64,000 nt of DNA, from the NCBI RefSeq assembly GCF_030056665.1, contig NZ_JASHIG010000017.1. One strand, written 5' to 3'. The translations under genes were made by a program, and so were the position numbers. The notes beneath the pieces are model-generated. The model was not told the origin of the DNA. It made no database searches and saw only the letters and a program-made list of their open reading frames with translations. This document shows positions 1-7,980 of the stretch, one piece after another. This DNA comes from Flectobacillus roseus (GTDB lineage: Bacteria > Bacteroidota > Bacteroidia > Cytophagales > Spirosomataceae). The first letter of the stretch is position 1, and each line of letters opens with the position of its first letter.

Positions 1-244
1 GCTCATGTGGACCGCCTACACCTACACCTTCGTCAATAGTGATTCCCAACCATTGAAGCGACTCAATGATGTATTGCTCAGCGCCAGGAACAAAGCGGTT
101 TTGGTCTGTATCTTCAATACGGAGCAACATTTTGCCCCCTAATTTTTTAGCTAATAAATAATTATACAGTGCTGTTCTTACTCCACCAATATGCAAAGGT
201 CCCGTAGGACTTGGAGCAAATCGAACTCTTACTTCTTGACTCAT
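1..244 (-). CDS. gltX: Glutamyl-tRNA synthetase, N-terminal part (cut by window edge)
   Basis: This is the first 81 codons of a class I aminoacyl-tRNA synthetase, which charges tRNA with glutamate in the cytoplasm. The translation begins MSQEVRVRFAPSPTGPLHIGG and contains the class I HIGH-type motif (PLHIGG) followed by VRTALYNYLLAKK and the RIEDTDQNRF block, the usual N-terminal hallmarks of GltX/GlnS. The ATG at 244 is the first methionine and lies about 20 nt downstream of a good Bacteroidota -7 box. The rest of the gene is outside the window, so I cannot separate a discriminating from a non-discriminating GluRS. Bacteroidota also encode GlnRS, but the PTGPLHIGG form is typical of GltX. 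Confidence 0.95.
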   Translation of the reverse strand, partial: MSQEVRVRFAPSPTGPLHIGGVRTALYNYLLAKKLGGKMLLRIEDTDQNRFVPGAEQYIIESLQWLGITIDEGVGVGGPHE

Positions 245-268
245 TATCTCTTGGTTTTATTCAGACTG

Positions 269-276
269 CAAAGATA
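269..276 (-). promoter_or_regulatory. Bacteroidota -7 box for gltX
   Basis: On the minus strand this reads TATCTTTG, a perfect match to the Bacteroidota -7 consensus TAnnTTTG, 24 bases upstream of the gltX ATG. No good -33 TTG is visible 19-22 bases further upstream, so this is a half-supported promoter. Confidence 0.5.
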
Positions 277-383
277 ATTGAGATTTATGTGAATATTGTA
301 TGGAAAAGGAAAAATAGCAGAGAAAGAGAGGAAACAAGAAAAATCCATCCAAGAGCAGGGCTATATCGGATTTGAGATTTGTG

Positions 384-439
384 ATTTGGGAAAGGGGTAC
401 TTATTACTCGGAAGAAACAATGACACCCCTTTCCCAAAT
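384..439. repeat. 15-bp perfect inverted repeat, 26-nt spacer
   Basis: The arms at 384-398 (ATTTGGGAAAGGGGT) and 425-439 are exact reverse complements. There is no T-tract after either arm, so it is not a standard terminator. It lies in the 293-bp gap between the start of gltX and the end of ridA, both on the minus strand. Short open frames across it (285-491 minus, 296-541 plus) look like chance frames. Confidence 0.6.
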
Positions 440-537
440 GAAATATCCAATATCCGCAGCTTTCACAATTTTCGATTACAACTTTATACATGGATGAATC
501 GAGCTATGAAAGCCGAAAGCTGTAATTCGAATGCCAA

Positions 538-909
538 TTAGGCTACTGCAATACAAGAAATCTCAACGTTCACGTCTTTAGGTAAACGAGCTACTTCAAC
601 TGTTTCACGCGCAGGAGGATTAACTGTAAAATAGCTACCATATACTTCGTTAATCAAAGCAAAATTGTTCATGTCTTTTACAAAAATCGAACATTTTACC
701 ACGTTTTCGAAAGTCATTCCTGCTGCCTCAAGAATTGCCTTGAGGTTTTCCATCACTTGTTTGGTCTCTTCTTGGATGCTTGCACCAGCCTCTACCAATG
801 CCAATGCGATTTGACCAGATACATACAACGTACCGTTTGAAAGAACTGCTTGTGAATAAGGACCGATTGCCGCTGGCGCTTTTTCTGTGAAAATTATTTG
901 CTTACTCAT
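538..909 (-). CDS. ridA: RidA/YjgF family reactive-intermediate deaminase
   Basis: A 123-residue member of the RidA (YjgF/YER057c/UK114) family. RidA hydrolyses reactive enamine/imine intermediates released by PLP enzymes such as threonine dehydratase and so protects cellular enzymes. Family marks are APAAIGPYSQAV near the N terminus, LYVSGQIAL, and the C-terminal block PPARETVEVARLPKDVNVEI, whose first arginine binds the substrate carboxylate. I start at the methionine of MSKQIIF (909); an upstream frame to 963 adds 18 residues absent from the family. The loop after SGQIAL is about three residues shorter than usual, a small in-frame deletion. The gene stands alone. Confidence 0.93.
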   Translation of the reverse strand: MSKQIIFTEKAPAAIGPYSQAVLSNGTLYVSGQIALALVEAGASIQEETKQVMENLKAILEAAGMTFENVVKCSIFVKDMNNFALINEVYGSYFTVNPPARETVEVARLPKDVNVEISCIAVA

Positions 910-1035
910 GGATAGTTTAATACGTTTGTTAACGGAAAAAATGATTTTGCTCGCAAGATACAAAGTTTGATTCTTTATCAGGAAGGAAATATTCGATTAT
1001 GTTCAATTGCCTTTCTTTTGTCATTGGTTTCCATG

Positions 1036-1169
1036 TATTTAGGCACTAGGCAACAGGCACTAGGCAAAGAGTAATAACCAAATAATGCTTTTTTCAAAGC
1101 CCACCGCCGAAAGCTGACACCTGAAAGCCTAAGGCTCAAAAATTAAATTCTATTTTGCCTACTAACTTA
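1036..1169. repeat. Dispersed intergenic repeat, copy A
   Basis: This 134-bp stretch, read as reverse complement, matches 19448-19590 over most of its length. Shared blocks include GCCTTAGGCTTTCAGGT, GCTTTCGGCG, AAAAAAGCAT, TTTGGTTATTA and CTCTTTGCCT. It fills most of the 293-bp region between divergently transcribed ridA and the VOC gene. It contains direct repeats of AGGCACTAGGCAA. It has no coding potential I can recognise. Confidence 0.75.
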
Positions 1170-1202
1170 AAATCATTGGTCTTTATCTAAACTATCCCCA
1201 TC

Positions 1203-1592
1203 ATGTTACCAATCAATCATATTCATCATATTGCCATTATTTGTAGCAATTACGAGGTTTCGAAAAAATTTTATACCGAAATCTTGGGCTTCGAAATCTT
1301 ACAAGAGGTTTATCGTGAACACAGAGATTCTTATAAACTGGATTTGAAAGTGAACGGACTATATCAAATAGAACTTTTCTCTTTTCCTAATCCTCCAGCG
1401 CGACCGTCACATCCTGAAGCAGCGGGTTTGCGACATATTGCTTTTGAAACCGACGATGTGAAATTAGTACATCAATTAATTACCCAAAAAGGTGTCGAAT
1501 GCGAGCCTGTTCGTATAGACGAAACTACAGGCAAAGAGTTTTTCTTTTTTGCTGACCCTGATAGATTACCCATAGAGTTTTATGAAAAATAA
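1203..1592 (+). CDS. VOC family (glyoxalase I-like) protein, YaeR type
   Basis: A 129-residue single-domain vicinal-oxygen-chelate protein. It has two beta-alpha-beta-beta-beta modules: INHIHHIAIICSNYEVSKKFYTEILG at the N terminus and GLRHIAFETDDV in the second half, ending in FFADPDRLPIEFYE. The histidines of HHIAI, the glutamate in YQIELF, the histidine of LRHIAF and the late glutamate of IEFYE correspond to the metal ligands of this fold. It looks closest to the gloA2/YaeR-like group of small metalloproteins with uncertain substrate, so I do not call it lactoylglutathione lyase. Its last 11 bases overlap the start of the EamA gene, which implies translational coupling. Confidence 0.85.
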   Translation: MLPINHIHHIAIICSNYEVSKKFYTEILGFEILQEVYREHRDSYKLDLKVNGLYQIELFSFPNPPARPSHPEAAGLRHIAFETDDVKLVHQLITQKGVECEPVRIDETTGKEFFFFADPDRLPIEFYEK

Positions 1593-2466
1593 AGGTGTTC
1601 AATATATGCTAATGTCCTCTTTATGTTTTGCCATAATGAGCGCCATAGCAAAGGTATTGGGCAAAGTATTTCCTTCGGTCGAACTAGTGTTTTTCCGAAA
1701 TATTGTAGGATTAATTTTTATTATTTCCTCCATCATCAAACGACCTTTACAACAAGTAGGAGGGCGGTTTGGTCTTTTGACTTTACGAGGTATTATGGGG
1801 ACGATTTCTCTGTACACCTTGTTTTATTGCATTACCCATATTGGTCTGGCGCAAACAAGTACCTATGGACAAGCATTTCCCATCTTTCTTGCTATTTTTT
1901 CCTATTTCCTAACCAAAGACGAGCGCCTCAACCGAAAGCAGTGGGCGGCCGTTGGATTAGGGTTTGTCGGAATTTTATTGATATTCAAACCAGATGTTCG
2001 AATTCCCATTCAGCATCATTTGGCAGGATTAAATTATGCGATTTTTACAGCATTATCTTTCCTATCAATCCGTGAACTCAAACGATATTATGATACTCGC
2101 TCGGTGGTCATGTCATTTATGCTTACAGGTGTTGTGGCGAGTATGATATCAATGATTCTGGGCGAATGGATTACTGACCATCGTTGGGATTTTATGATAG
2201 GAAAATTTGTAATGCCACAAGGTATGCAATGGTTCTGGGTGTTGCTTATGGGACTTTTGGCGATGTGTGTACAAATTTTTAATACCTTGGCTTTAGGTGC
2301 TGAAAAAGCAGGAATTGTAGGAGTTGTAAGTTATAGTAGCATCGTTTTCGCTATGATTCTTGGTACAATTTTGGGTGACAAATTACCAGATACGATTACC
2401 ATTCTGGGCATAATTTGTATTATTGCCTCTGGTATTTATATTTCCATCAAAAAGGATTCAAAATAA
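1582..2466 (+). CDS. DMT superfamily (EamA) transporter
   Basis: A 294-residue inner-membrane protein with about ten hydrophobic segments arranged as two EamA repeats. The first repeat contains VELVFFRNIVGLIF and the TSTYGQAFPIF/WAAVGLGFVGILLIFKP segment. The second ends with GVVSYSSIVFAMILGTILGDKLPDTITILGIICIIASGIYI. Family members export metabolites or amino acids, and the substrate cannot be read from sequence. The start overlaps the VOC gene by 11 bp, and a lipoprotein gene follows 12 bp later, so the three probably form one transcript. Confidence 0.9.
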   Translation: MKNKGVQYMLMSSLCFAIMSAIAKVLGKVFPSVELVFFRNIVGLIFIISSIIKRPLQQVGGRFGLLTLRGIMGTISLYTLFYCITHIGLAQTSTYGQAFPIFLAIFSYFLTKDERLNRKQWAAVGLGFVGILLIFKPDVRIPIQHHLAGLNYAIFTALSFLSIRELKRYYDTRSVVMSFMLTGVVASMISMILGEWITDHRWDFMIGKFVMPQGMQWFWVLLMGLLAMCVQIFNTLALGAEKAGIVGVVSYSSIVFAMILGTILGDKLPDTITILGIICIIASGIYISIKKDSK

Positions 2467-2478
2467 AAAAATATACCC

Positions 2479-3300
2479 ATGAAAAAAGTCTTAATAGGAT
2501 TTATCGCCGTGATGGCTAGTTTGGCAAGTTGTAAAAAGTCTGGCAATGCATTCGAAACTGCAACGAGCGATACATTAACGTATGAAGTAAAAAAGTTTGA
2601 AAAGAAAAGTGATAACTGTGTAAAGGAAGACTCATTATGCGCAACGGTGCGTTTTGAGTATCCTTTTTTTAAGAATGAAGCATTGGACCAACAAGTTCAA
2701 ACTGATTTAGTTGCTATTTTTCAGGATAGTTCTGATTCCACGGTTGTTCCTGCTAAAAAAGTAGAGGACTTAGCCGAGCCTTTCATTAAAGAATATGCAC
2801 AAACGCTTGCCGAAGGAAAAAATTACGCTGAGGAAGCCAATGAGAAAAACCCTGGAGGTTTTTTTGTAATGCCTTGGATAGAGGAAGCAAGTTTGAAAGT
2901 CGATCGTCAGACGGATACGTATTTGATGCTCAAGGCGAATACCAACTGGTTCAAAGGTGGAGCGCACCCTATCAGTATGGAATATTATTTTGTGTATAAT
3001 CGAGAAACATTGAAAAGGGTAAAACTAGAAGACTTGTTTGAAAAAGGATTTGATCAAAAATTACTGGCAATAGCAGAGAAGCAGTTTCGAATCAATGAAA
3101 AACTTAAGACTAACGAGCCACTAGATGACCTCCACGGATACTTTTTCGAAAATGCTAAGTTTATTTTAAATGATAATTTTACATTAACCCCAAAAGGACT
3201 TAAGTTTTTGTACAATGTGTACGAAATTAAGGCATACGCTTTTGGTGTAACAGAGTTGGAGATTCCCTACGAAGACTTGAAAGAAATTTTAAAGAAATAG
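2479..3300 (+). CDS. DUF3298/DUF4163-type (RsiV-like) lipoprotein
   Basis: A 273-residue secreted lipoprotein. The N terminus MKKVLIGFIAVMASLASC is a signal peptide with a lipobox ending at Cys18. The rest resembles the paired DUF4163 and DUF3298 domains seen in RsiV and many Bacteroidota lipoproteins. The centre has TDTYLMLKANTNWFKGGAHPISMEYYFVYN, where the GGAHP motif is the DUF3298 hallmark, followed by LEDLFEKG. RsiV binds lysozyme, but no sigma factor lies here, so I do not infer that role. It is the third gene of the VOC-EamA run and is followed by a hairpin. Confidence 0.82.
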   Translation: MKKVLIGFIAVMASLASCKKSGNAFETATSDTLTYEVKKFEKKSDNCVKEDSLCATVRFEYPFFKNEALDQQVQTDLVAIFQDSSDSTVVPAKKVEDLAEPFIKEYAQTLAEGKNYAEEANEKNPGGFFVMPWIEEASLKVDRQTDTYLMLKANTNWFKGGAHPISMEYYFVYNRETLKRVKLEDLFEKGFDQKLLAIAEKQFRINEKLKTNEPLDDLHGYFFENAKFILNDNFTLTPKGLKFLYNVYEIKAYAFGVTELEIPYEDLKEILKK

Positions 3301-3307
3301 ACAAAAA

Positions 3308-3337
3308 AAGAGGCAAAATCTATTGAAATTGCCTCTT
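3308..3337 (+). terminator. Intrinsic terminator after the DUF3298 gene
   Basis: A 9-bp stem AAGAGGCAA / TTGCCTCTT with a 12-nt loop, 8 bases after the stop codon. It is followed only by CTAAATTT, so the T-tract is weak. Confidence 0.6.
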
Positions 3338-3611
3338 CTAAATTTAAGATTTAAGTGAACTTTTGTGTAAGATTTAACTATTAATTTGCAAAGGGTAAGG
3401 CAAACGTGTACATCTGTAACCCATAATCTTATTTATTTAATTGTGACTAGTGTAGAATATTTGTGATAAGCTAAAGGTCAGCTATTTCTGCTCACTTCTA
3501 GTGTAGTATTGTGTAACAAATGTAAGCTATAAGAAGTGGAAGGTCTTGACCGTTTACTCAATCATCGACCGTTCACGCATTTTTTTTAACAAGAATCAAG
3601 ACGATTATTTT

Positions 3612-3944
3612 ATGATTACATGGCCAGATTTTGAAAAGGTAGACATCCGTGTGGGAACCATCGTTGAGGTGCAGGATTTTCCTAAGGCTAAGAAGCCTGC
3701 CTACCAGCTAAAAGTAGATTTGGGAGAAGAACTTGGTATTAAAAAGTCATCTGCTCAAATTACAAAGCTTTATACCAAAGAGGAGCTTATCGGAAGACAG
3801 GTCGTTTGTGTGGTGAATTTTCCTCCTCGACAAATTGCCAATTTTATCTCAGAAGTACTCGTTACAGGATTTGAGCAAAGTGAAGGAGAGGTTGTACTTA
3901 CAACAGTAGAAAGAAAAGTGCCTAATGGCTCAAGATTGTTCTAG
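3612..3944 (+). CDS. csaA: CsaA-type tRNA-binding domain protein
   Basis: A 110-residue stand-alone tRNA-binding OB-fold protein, the usual length for CsaA. The sequence DIRVGTIVEVQDFPKAKKPAYQLKVDLG is the classic N-terminal half, and QVVCVVNFPPRQIANFISEVLV followed by the late VPNGSRLF is the C-terminal half. CsaA has been described as an export-related chaperone with tRNA-binding capacity. I chose the ATG at 3612 (MITWPDF). The frame opens at 3546, but those 22 residues do not belong to the family. A 311-bp non-coding stretch precedes it, holding two similar CTAGTGTAG(A)ATATT-type direct repeats near 3447 and 3500 and nothing else I recognise. Confidence 0.92.
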   Translation: MITWPDFEKVDIRVGTIVEVQDFPKAKKPAYQLKVDLGEELGIKKSSAQITKLYTKEELIGRQVVCVVNFPPRQIANFISEVLVTGFEQSEGEVVLTTVERKVPNGSRLF

Positions 3945-4071
3945 ATAACTTTTTATTATTTAAAGGGTTAACAAATATTAACGTTTGAAACTTTTTTTCG
4001 AATCGAGAAGTTTAGTAAATTGCAGCATAATTTATAGTCACGTTCTTTTTAGCCTTGATAACCTTCTCAAA

Positions 4072-4401
4072 ATGAAAATATCTATTCAAAATAAATATTT
4101 GCTTCTAACATTATTACTAGGCGTGTGGATTAGTAGTAGTGGATTTGGTTTGGTTGAGCCTACTACCGTTCTTGAAAACCGTAGACATCACACAGAGATG
4201 AAGGCAGATTCTAGTCAAAACCTAGAAAAACTGAAGTTGAGAGATGAGGAGGCTAAAGATAGAAAAGATAAAAGTTCGAATCAAGACGCTGAAACAGAGG
4301 AAACAGACAAAAAAGTTACTGATTCTCTCATACAATGGTTAGCCAATAGTTTACGTATTGTATTCATTGGTTTTATCAACGCATTATTTCATTTAAAATA
4401 A
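4072..4401 (+). CDS. Small secreted or anchored protein of unknown function, copper locus
   Basis: A 109-residue protein that I do not recognise. It begins MKISIQNKYLLLTLLLGVWISSSGFG, a signal peptide or N-terminal anchor. The middle (about residues 45-80) is very hydrophilic, rich in Lys, Glu and Asp (KLRDEEAKDRKDKSSNQDAE). The C terminus is amphipathic to hydrophobic (SLIQWLANSLRIVFIGFINALFHLK) and may re-enter the membrane. The ATG at 4072 is favoured because the signal peptide starts there; the frame extends upstream to 3985. Three bases separate it from the HYC_CC_PP gene, so it probably belongs to the metal operon. Function unknown. Confidence 0.6.
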   Translation: MKISIQNKYLLLTLLLGVWISSSGFGLVEPTTVLENRRHHTEMKADSSQNLEKLKLRDEEAKDRKDKSSNQDAETEETDKKVTDSLIQWLANSLRIVFIGFINALFHLK

Positions 4402-4404
4402 TTT

Positions 4405-4839
4405 ATGAAACTTTTCTTCTCACGCATATTCTGCCTGTTTATGGCTTTGCAAGTGCTTCTTTCGAGCGCTGGCTTTGCTATGAATGAGCATTATTGCAAA
4501 ATCAAAGGAGAGAAGGTTTGGTCATTGAGTAAAGTTCTTGGTTGTTGTTCTGTTAAAGAAAAAAAGCAATTTCAAACTAAATCCCCTTCGTACAAAAAAT
4601 CAAAATGCTGTAACGAAAAGGTTTTTCATGCCAAAGTAACAACGGAATCAAATCAGAATACCTATACTGATTCGGTTGACCATGCTTCATTAGTTTGGGA
4701 ATGTCAAATGCCTGCTATGTGGGTTTTCCGCAATGAGGTTTTGCCTGTCGAGACAGCTTCTACTTTATATTACCACTCACCAGCGCCACCACTCACTGGG
4801 CGCGATATTCTTGTTAAAAATCAGTCTTTCTTAATCTGA
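4405..4839 (+). CDS. HYC_CC_PP family protein (copper-associated, secreted)
   Basis: A 144-residue secreted protein with all three motifs that give the family its name: EHYCKIKG after the signal peptide, KCCNEK in the middle and SPAPPLTGRDIL near the C terminus. The signal peptide runs to about residue 25 (MKLFFSRIFCLFMALQVLLSSAGFA). The cysteines (HYC, LGCCSV, KCC, WECQ) suggest metal binding in the periplasm. In Bacteroidota the family is usually found beside TonB receptors and heavy-metal-associated domain proteins, exactly as here (receptor 87 bp downstream, HMA gene further on). The biochemical role is not established; copper handling is inferred from context. Confidence 0.85.
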   Translation: MKLFFSRIFCLFMALQVLLSSAGFAMNEHYCKIKGEKVWSLSKVLGCCSVKEKKQFQTKSPSYKKSKCCNEKVFHAKVTTESNQNTYTDSVDHASLVWECQMPAMWVFRNEVLPVETASTLYYHSPAPPLTGRDILVKNQSFLI

Positions 4840-4926
4840 GAAAAGCCTTGGACTTTGTGTCTTAGGATTTTAGGTTGTATTTGTATATACAGCCTCTATA
4901 TTATTTTCTCCATTAATTAAGATATT

Positions 4927-7182
4927 ATGAAAACTGTTGATAATGGACTACTTACTAGACTTTTACTAGTAGTCCTTTTGTTATTTATTCCTCTATTTTC
5001 TTCTCAAATTATAGCCCAAACCCTCATAAAAGGAGCGGTATTTGAGCAAAAAAATAATGCTACTTTAGAGCCATTAGTAGGTGCCTCTGTTCGTTGGGCA
5101 AATGCAAAAAATGGTGTCTTGACTGATACTGAAGGGAATTTTTCCATTGCTAAACAACCTGAAAATCATGAGCTGATTGTCAGCTTTGTAGGGTATAAAA
5201 CAGATACCCTAATGGTACATTCTATGGGTTTTGTGAAGGTTATTTTGGAGACAGCTGGTCAATTGGGCGAAATTACGGTTACTTCATCTCCAACCAACAT
5301 TGATCGCTTAAACCCTATTCAAACAGAATTTATCAATACCAAAACTTTAGCGAAAGCTGCCTGTTGTAATTTATCGGAGAGCTTCGAAACAAATGCTTCT
5401 GTTTCTGTAAGTTATGCCGATGCGATTACGGGTTCTAAGCAGATTCAGATGTTGGGTTTGTCGGGTAATTATGTACAAACCAACGTCGAAAACATCCCTA
5501 ATGTACGTGGGTTGGCAACTACTTTTGGCTTGAACTATATCCCTGGCACGTGGATTTCTTCGATTGACGTGTCGAAAGGGGCAAGTTCGGTCGTAAATGG
5601 CTATGAATCAATGACTGGCGCTTTGAATGTCGAGCTTCAAAAACCTGATAATTCTGACAAATTGTATGTGAATACTTATATCAATTCTTTTGGTCGTGGC
5701 GAGTTGAATATCAATACCGCTCGCAAATTGAATGATAAATGGTCGGTAGGTTTGTTGACACATGGTTCGGGACAAAGTATTTCGATTGACCAAAACAACG
5801 ATACGTTTAGAGATCTGCCGTTATTCGGTTTGGCTACGGCGCTCAATCGCTGGAAATATCAGTCTGATCGTATGATGGCACAATTTGGCATAAAAGGCTT
5901 GTATGAAAACAGAACAGGAGGACAAAATGCTGCTGATTTTGTGAATAAGCCTTATTACGAGTTTGGCAATAGAACCAAAAGGGTAGAGGCATTTGCGAAA
6001 ATTGCTGCACTTTTTCCCGAAAAACCTTACAAGGGATTAGGCTTTATCATGAATGCTTCTGTACATGATGCTAATGCGTATTTTGGATTGACATCTCGTA
6101 GTTATACAGGATTGCAGAAGACTTTTTACAGTAATTTGATTTATCAAAATATCATCGGCAATACTAACCATACTTATAAAATAGGGGCTAGTTTTATTGC
6201 AGACTCATATCGTGAAAGTTATTTAGATTCTGCTTTTCACCGCAATGAAATAGTACCGGGTGTGTTTGGTGAATATACTTATGTCATTCCTGAAAAATTT
6301 ACCTTGGTATTGGGTGGACGTATGGATTTTCATAATCTTTATGGCAATCGTTTTACCCCAAGAATTCATGCAAAATATGATTTGTCGAGCAATACACATT
6401 TACGTGCAAGCGCAGGTAAAGGTTGGAGAATGCCCAATGCTATAGCCGAAAATTTTGCAATGCTGGTAAACTCAAGACAATTATTGGTACTAGACCAAAT
6501 TCGCCCTGAAGAATCTTGGAATTATGGTGCAAGTTTAAGTCATGACTTTAAAGTGGGTACCCGTAATGCCAATTTGACCTTAGATTATTATCGTACCGAT
6601 TTTAATAACCAATTGATTGTAGATATGGAATCGGCATACTATATCAAGTTTTATAACCAAAAAGGTAGAAGCTTTTCCAACAGTTTTCAGGCTGAGTTGA
6701 ATTATTCGCCCATCAAACGAATGGATGTAAAATTAGCATACCGCTTATTTGATGTAAAAAATGATATCGTGACAAATTCAGGAGAATTGGCCTTGTTGCC
6801 TAAGATGTTTGTGAACAGAGATAGAATTCTCGTTAATGTAGGCTATGCTACCAAATTTGATAAATGGAAGTTTGACCTCACATGGCAGTGGAACGGCAAA
6901 CGTCGTATTCCTGATGCAAGTCACGAACATGTTCATTCCATAGATTCAGAACCAGTTTACGCCCCAGCTTTTTCCAATATCAACGCCCAAGTTACCAGAG
7001 GATTTTACCGTTGGGAGCTGTATGTCGGGGGAGAAAACCTGACAGGATTTAGACAAAATAATCCAATTATGAGTGCTAGTAGCCCATTTAGTAAACATTT
7101 TGATGCTTCCATGGTGTGGGGACCTATCACAGGCAGAATGGTGTACGTAGGAATGCGTTGGAAAATTCCTTCAAAAGTCTAG
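4927..7182 (+). CDS. TonB-dependent receptor, heavy-metal/copper locus type
   Basis: A 751-residue outer-membrane receptor. Residues 1-31 are a signal peptide ending IIAQ. Residues about 32-110 are a carboxypeptidase-regulatory-like beta-sandwich (VGASVRWANAKNGVLTDTEGNFSI). The TonB plug follows (LGEITVTSSPTNIDRL, then VENIPNVRGLATTFGLNYIPG and IDVSKGASSVVNGYESMTGALNVELQKP), and the remainder is the barrel, ending in an aromatic-type strand (MVYVGMRWKIP). A CC pair in AKAACCNLSESFE is common in metal-locus receptors of this phylum. Genes for metal-binding proteins lie on both sides, so the cargo is probably copper or a copper chelate. That is an inference from neighbourhood. Confidence 0.92.
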   Translation: MKTVDNGLLTRLLLVVLLLFIPLFSSQIIAQTLIKGAVFEQKNNATLEPLVGASVRWANAKNGVLTDTEGNFSIAKQPENHELIVSFVGYKTDTLMVHSMGFVKVILETAGQLGEITVTSSPTNIDRLNPIQTEFINTKTLAKAACCNLSESFETNASVSVSYADAITGSKQIQMLGLSGNYVQTNVENIPNVRGLATTFGLNYIPGTWISSIDVSKGASSVVNGYESMTGALNVELQKPDNSDKLYVNTYINSFGRGELNINTARKLNDKWSVGLLTHGSGQSISIDQNNDTFRDLPLFGLATALNRWKYQSDRMMAQFGIKGLYENRTGGQNAADFVNKPYYEFGNRTKRVEAFAKIAALFPEKPYKGLGFIMNASVHDANAYFGLTSRSYTGLQKTFYSNLIYQNIIGNTNHTYKIGASFIADSYRESYLDSAFHRNEIVPGVFGEYTYVIPEKFTLVLGGRMDFHNLYGNRFTPRIHAKYDLSSNTHLRASAGKGWRMPNAIAENFAMLVNSRQLLVLDQIRPEESWNYGASLSHDFKVGTRNANLTLDYYRTDFNNQLIVDMESAYYIKFYNQKGRSFSNSFQAELNYSPIKRMDVKLAYRLFDVKNDIVTNSGELALLPKMFVNRDRILVNVGYATKFDKWKFDLTWQWNGKRRIPDASHEHVHSIDSEPVYAPAFSNINAQVTRGFYRWELYVGGENLTGFRQNNPIMSASSPFSKHFDASMVWGPITGRMVYVGMRWKIPSKV

Positions 7183-7226
7183 TATAACAGTTAAATTATT
7201 TATAAACTCCATTAAAAATCAAACTC

Positions 7227-7466
7227 ATGAAGAAATTATTGGTATTAGCGATGCTTGCAACAGGATTGGCAGCATGTGGACAAAAAGAAGCCGCTAAAGA
7301 AGAGATAAAAACTGAAGCTGTAGCAGCTGATTCGACACTGCACGCAGAAGCACACAGCGACAGCACAAAAGCCTATAAATGTCCTATGAAATGCGAAGGA
7401 GAAAAAACATACGCGCAGGCTGGAAAATGTCCTTCTTGTGGTATGGATTTAGCTGAGGTTAAATAA
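7227..7466 (+). CDS. Lipoprotein with heavy-metal-binding (HMBD-like) domain
   Basis: A 79-residue lipoprotein. MKKLLVLAMLATGLAAC is a signal peptide with lipobox, Cys17 being the lipidated residue. An Ala/Glu/His-rich linker (HAEAHSDS) leads to YKCPMKCEGEKTYAQAGKCPSCGMDLAEV. This matches the HMBD pattern (YxCPMxx...GKCPxCGMxL) found at the N termini of copper P-type ATPases and CusB-like proteins. It lies 44 bp after the TonB receptor and before an HMA protein. It is probably a periplasm-facing metal-binding lipoprotein of the same operon. Confidence 0.88.
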   Translation: MKKLLVLAMLATGLAACGQKEAAKEEIKTEAVAADSTLHAEAHSDSTKAYKCPMKCEGEKTYAQAGKCPSCGMDLAEVK

Positions 7467-7469
7467 GTC

Positions 7470-7516
7470 AAAATGATGGGTTGAGAATGTAGTATCGTTC
7501 TTAACTCATCCATTTT
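7470..7516 (+). terminator. Hairpin after the HMBD lipoprotein gene
   Basis: An imperfect long stem: AAAATGATGGGTTGAGAA (7470-7487) pairs with TTCTTAACTCATCCATTTT (7498-7516), with one bulge and G-U pairs. The right arm runs into TTTTAATTGTT. It may end or attenuate the receptor operon before the HMA gene. Confidence 0.6.
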
Positions 7517-7549
7517 AATTGTTATTTTTAATTCTAAATATACATCAAC

Positions 7550-7891
7550 ATGAAAAAGCTAGCAATCATGTGGGTTTTGATACTCACTACATTTTTATCA
7601 TTTGCAGATAATCCATCGACTGTAAAAATCAAAACATCGGCTATCTGTGAAATGTGTAAAGAACGTATCGAAAAACGTTTGGCATTTACGAAGGGTGTAA
7701 AAGATGTGAATCTAAATTTGGATGATAAAGTAGTCTCTGTGACTTATAATCCTAAAAAAACTAATGTTGAGGCACTCAAAAAAGTAATTACAGAGACAGG
7801 TTACGACGCCGACGATGTACAAAAAAATGAGGAAGCACATAGCAAACTTCCAAGTTGTTGTCAAAAGACGAGTAAAGGAATGAAACACTAG
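7550..7891 (+). CDS. Secreted heavy-metal-associated (HMA) domain protein
   Basis: A 113-residue protein with a signal peptide (MKKLAIMWVLILTTFLSFA) and one ferredoxin-like HMA domain. The metal site is AICEMCKER (CxxC with the usual preceding loop), followed by the GVKDVNLNLDDKVVSVTYNPKKTNVEALKKVITETGY pattern of copper chaperones. The C-terminal tail is rich in possible ligands (HSKLPSCCQKTSKGMKH). Because it is exported it is more likely a periplasmic copper carrier or scavenger than a cytoplasmic CopZ. It closes the metal locus that begins near 4072. A short hairpin (AAGGTTTTGACGACCTT) directly follows the stop codon. Confidence 0.9.
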   Translation: MKKLAIMWVLILTTFLSFADNPSTVKIKTSAICEMCKERIEKRLAFTKGVKDVNLNLDDKVVSVTYNPKKTNVEALKKVITETGYDADDVQKNEEAHSKLPSCCQKTSKGMKH

Positions 7892-7980
7892 AAGGTTTTG
7901 ACGACCTTTCTTTAAACTTTTGAGTAGAAAGAGAGTTATTTATTAAAAGCAAAGAATACACAAGCTTGCTTTTAGGCTGT

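Noticed and set aside
285..541. Two overlapping small frames (minus 285-491, plus 296-541)
   Set aside because: They span the inverted repeat, lack recognisable family features and run into the end of ridA. They look like chance frames.
2479..3300. Anti-sigma factor RsiV
   Set aside because: The domains resemble the RsiV extracellular part, but it is a lipoprotein without a cytoplasmic sigma-binding segment and no sigma factor gene is adjacent.
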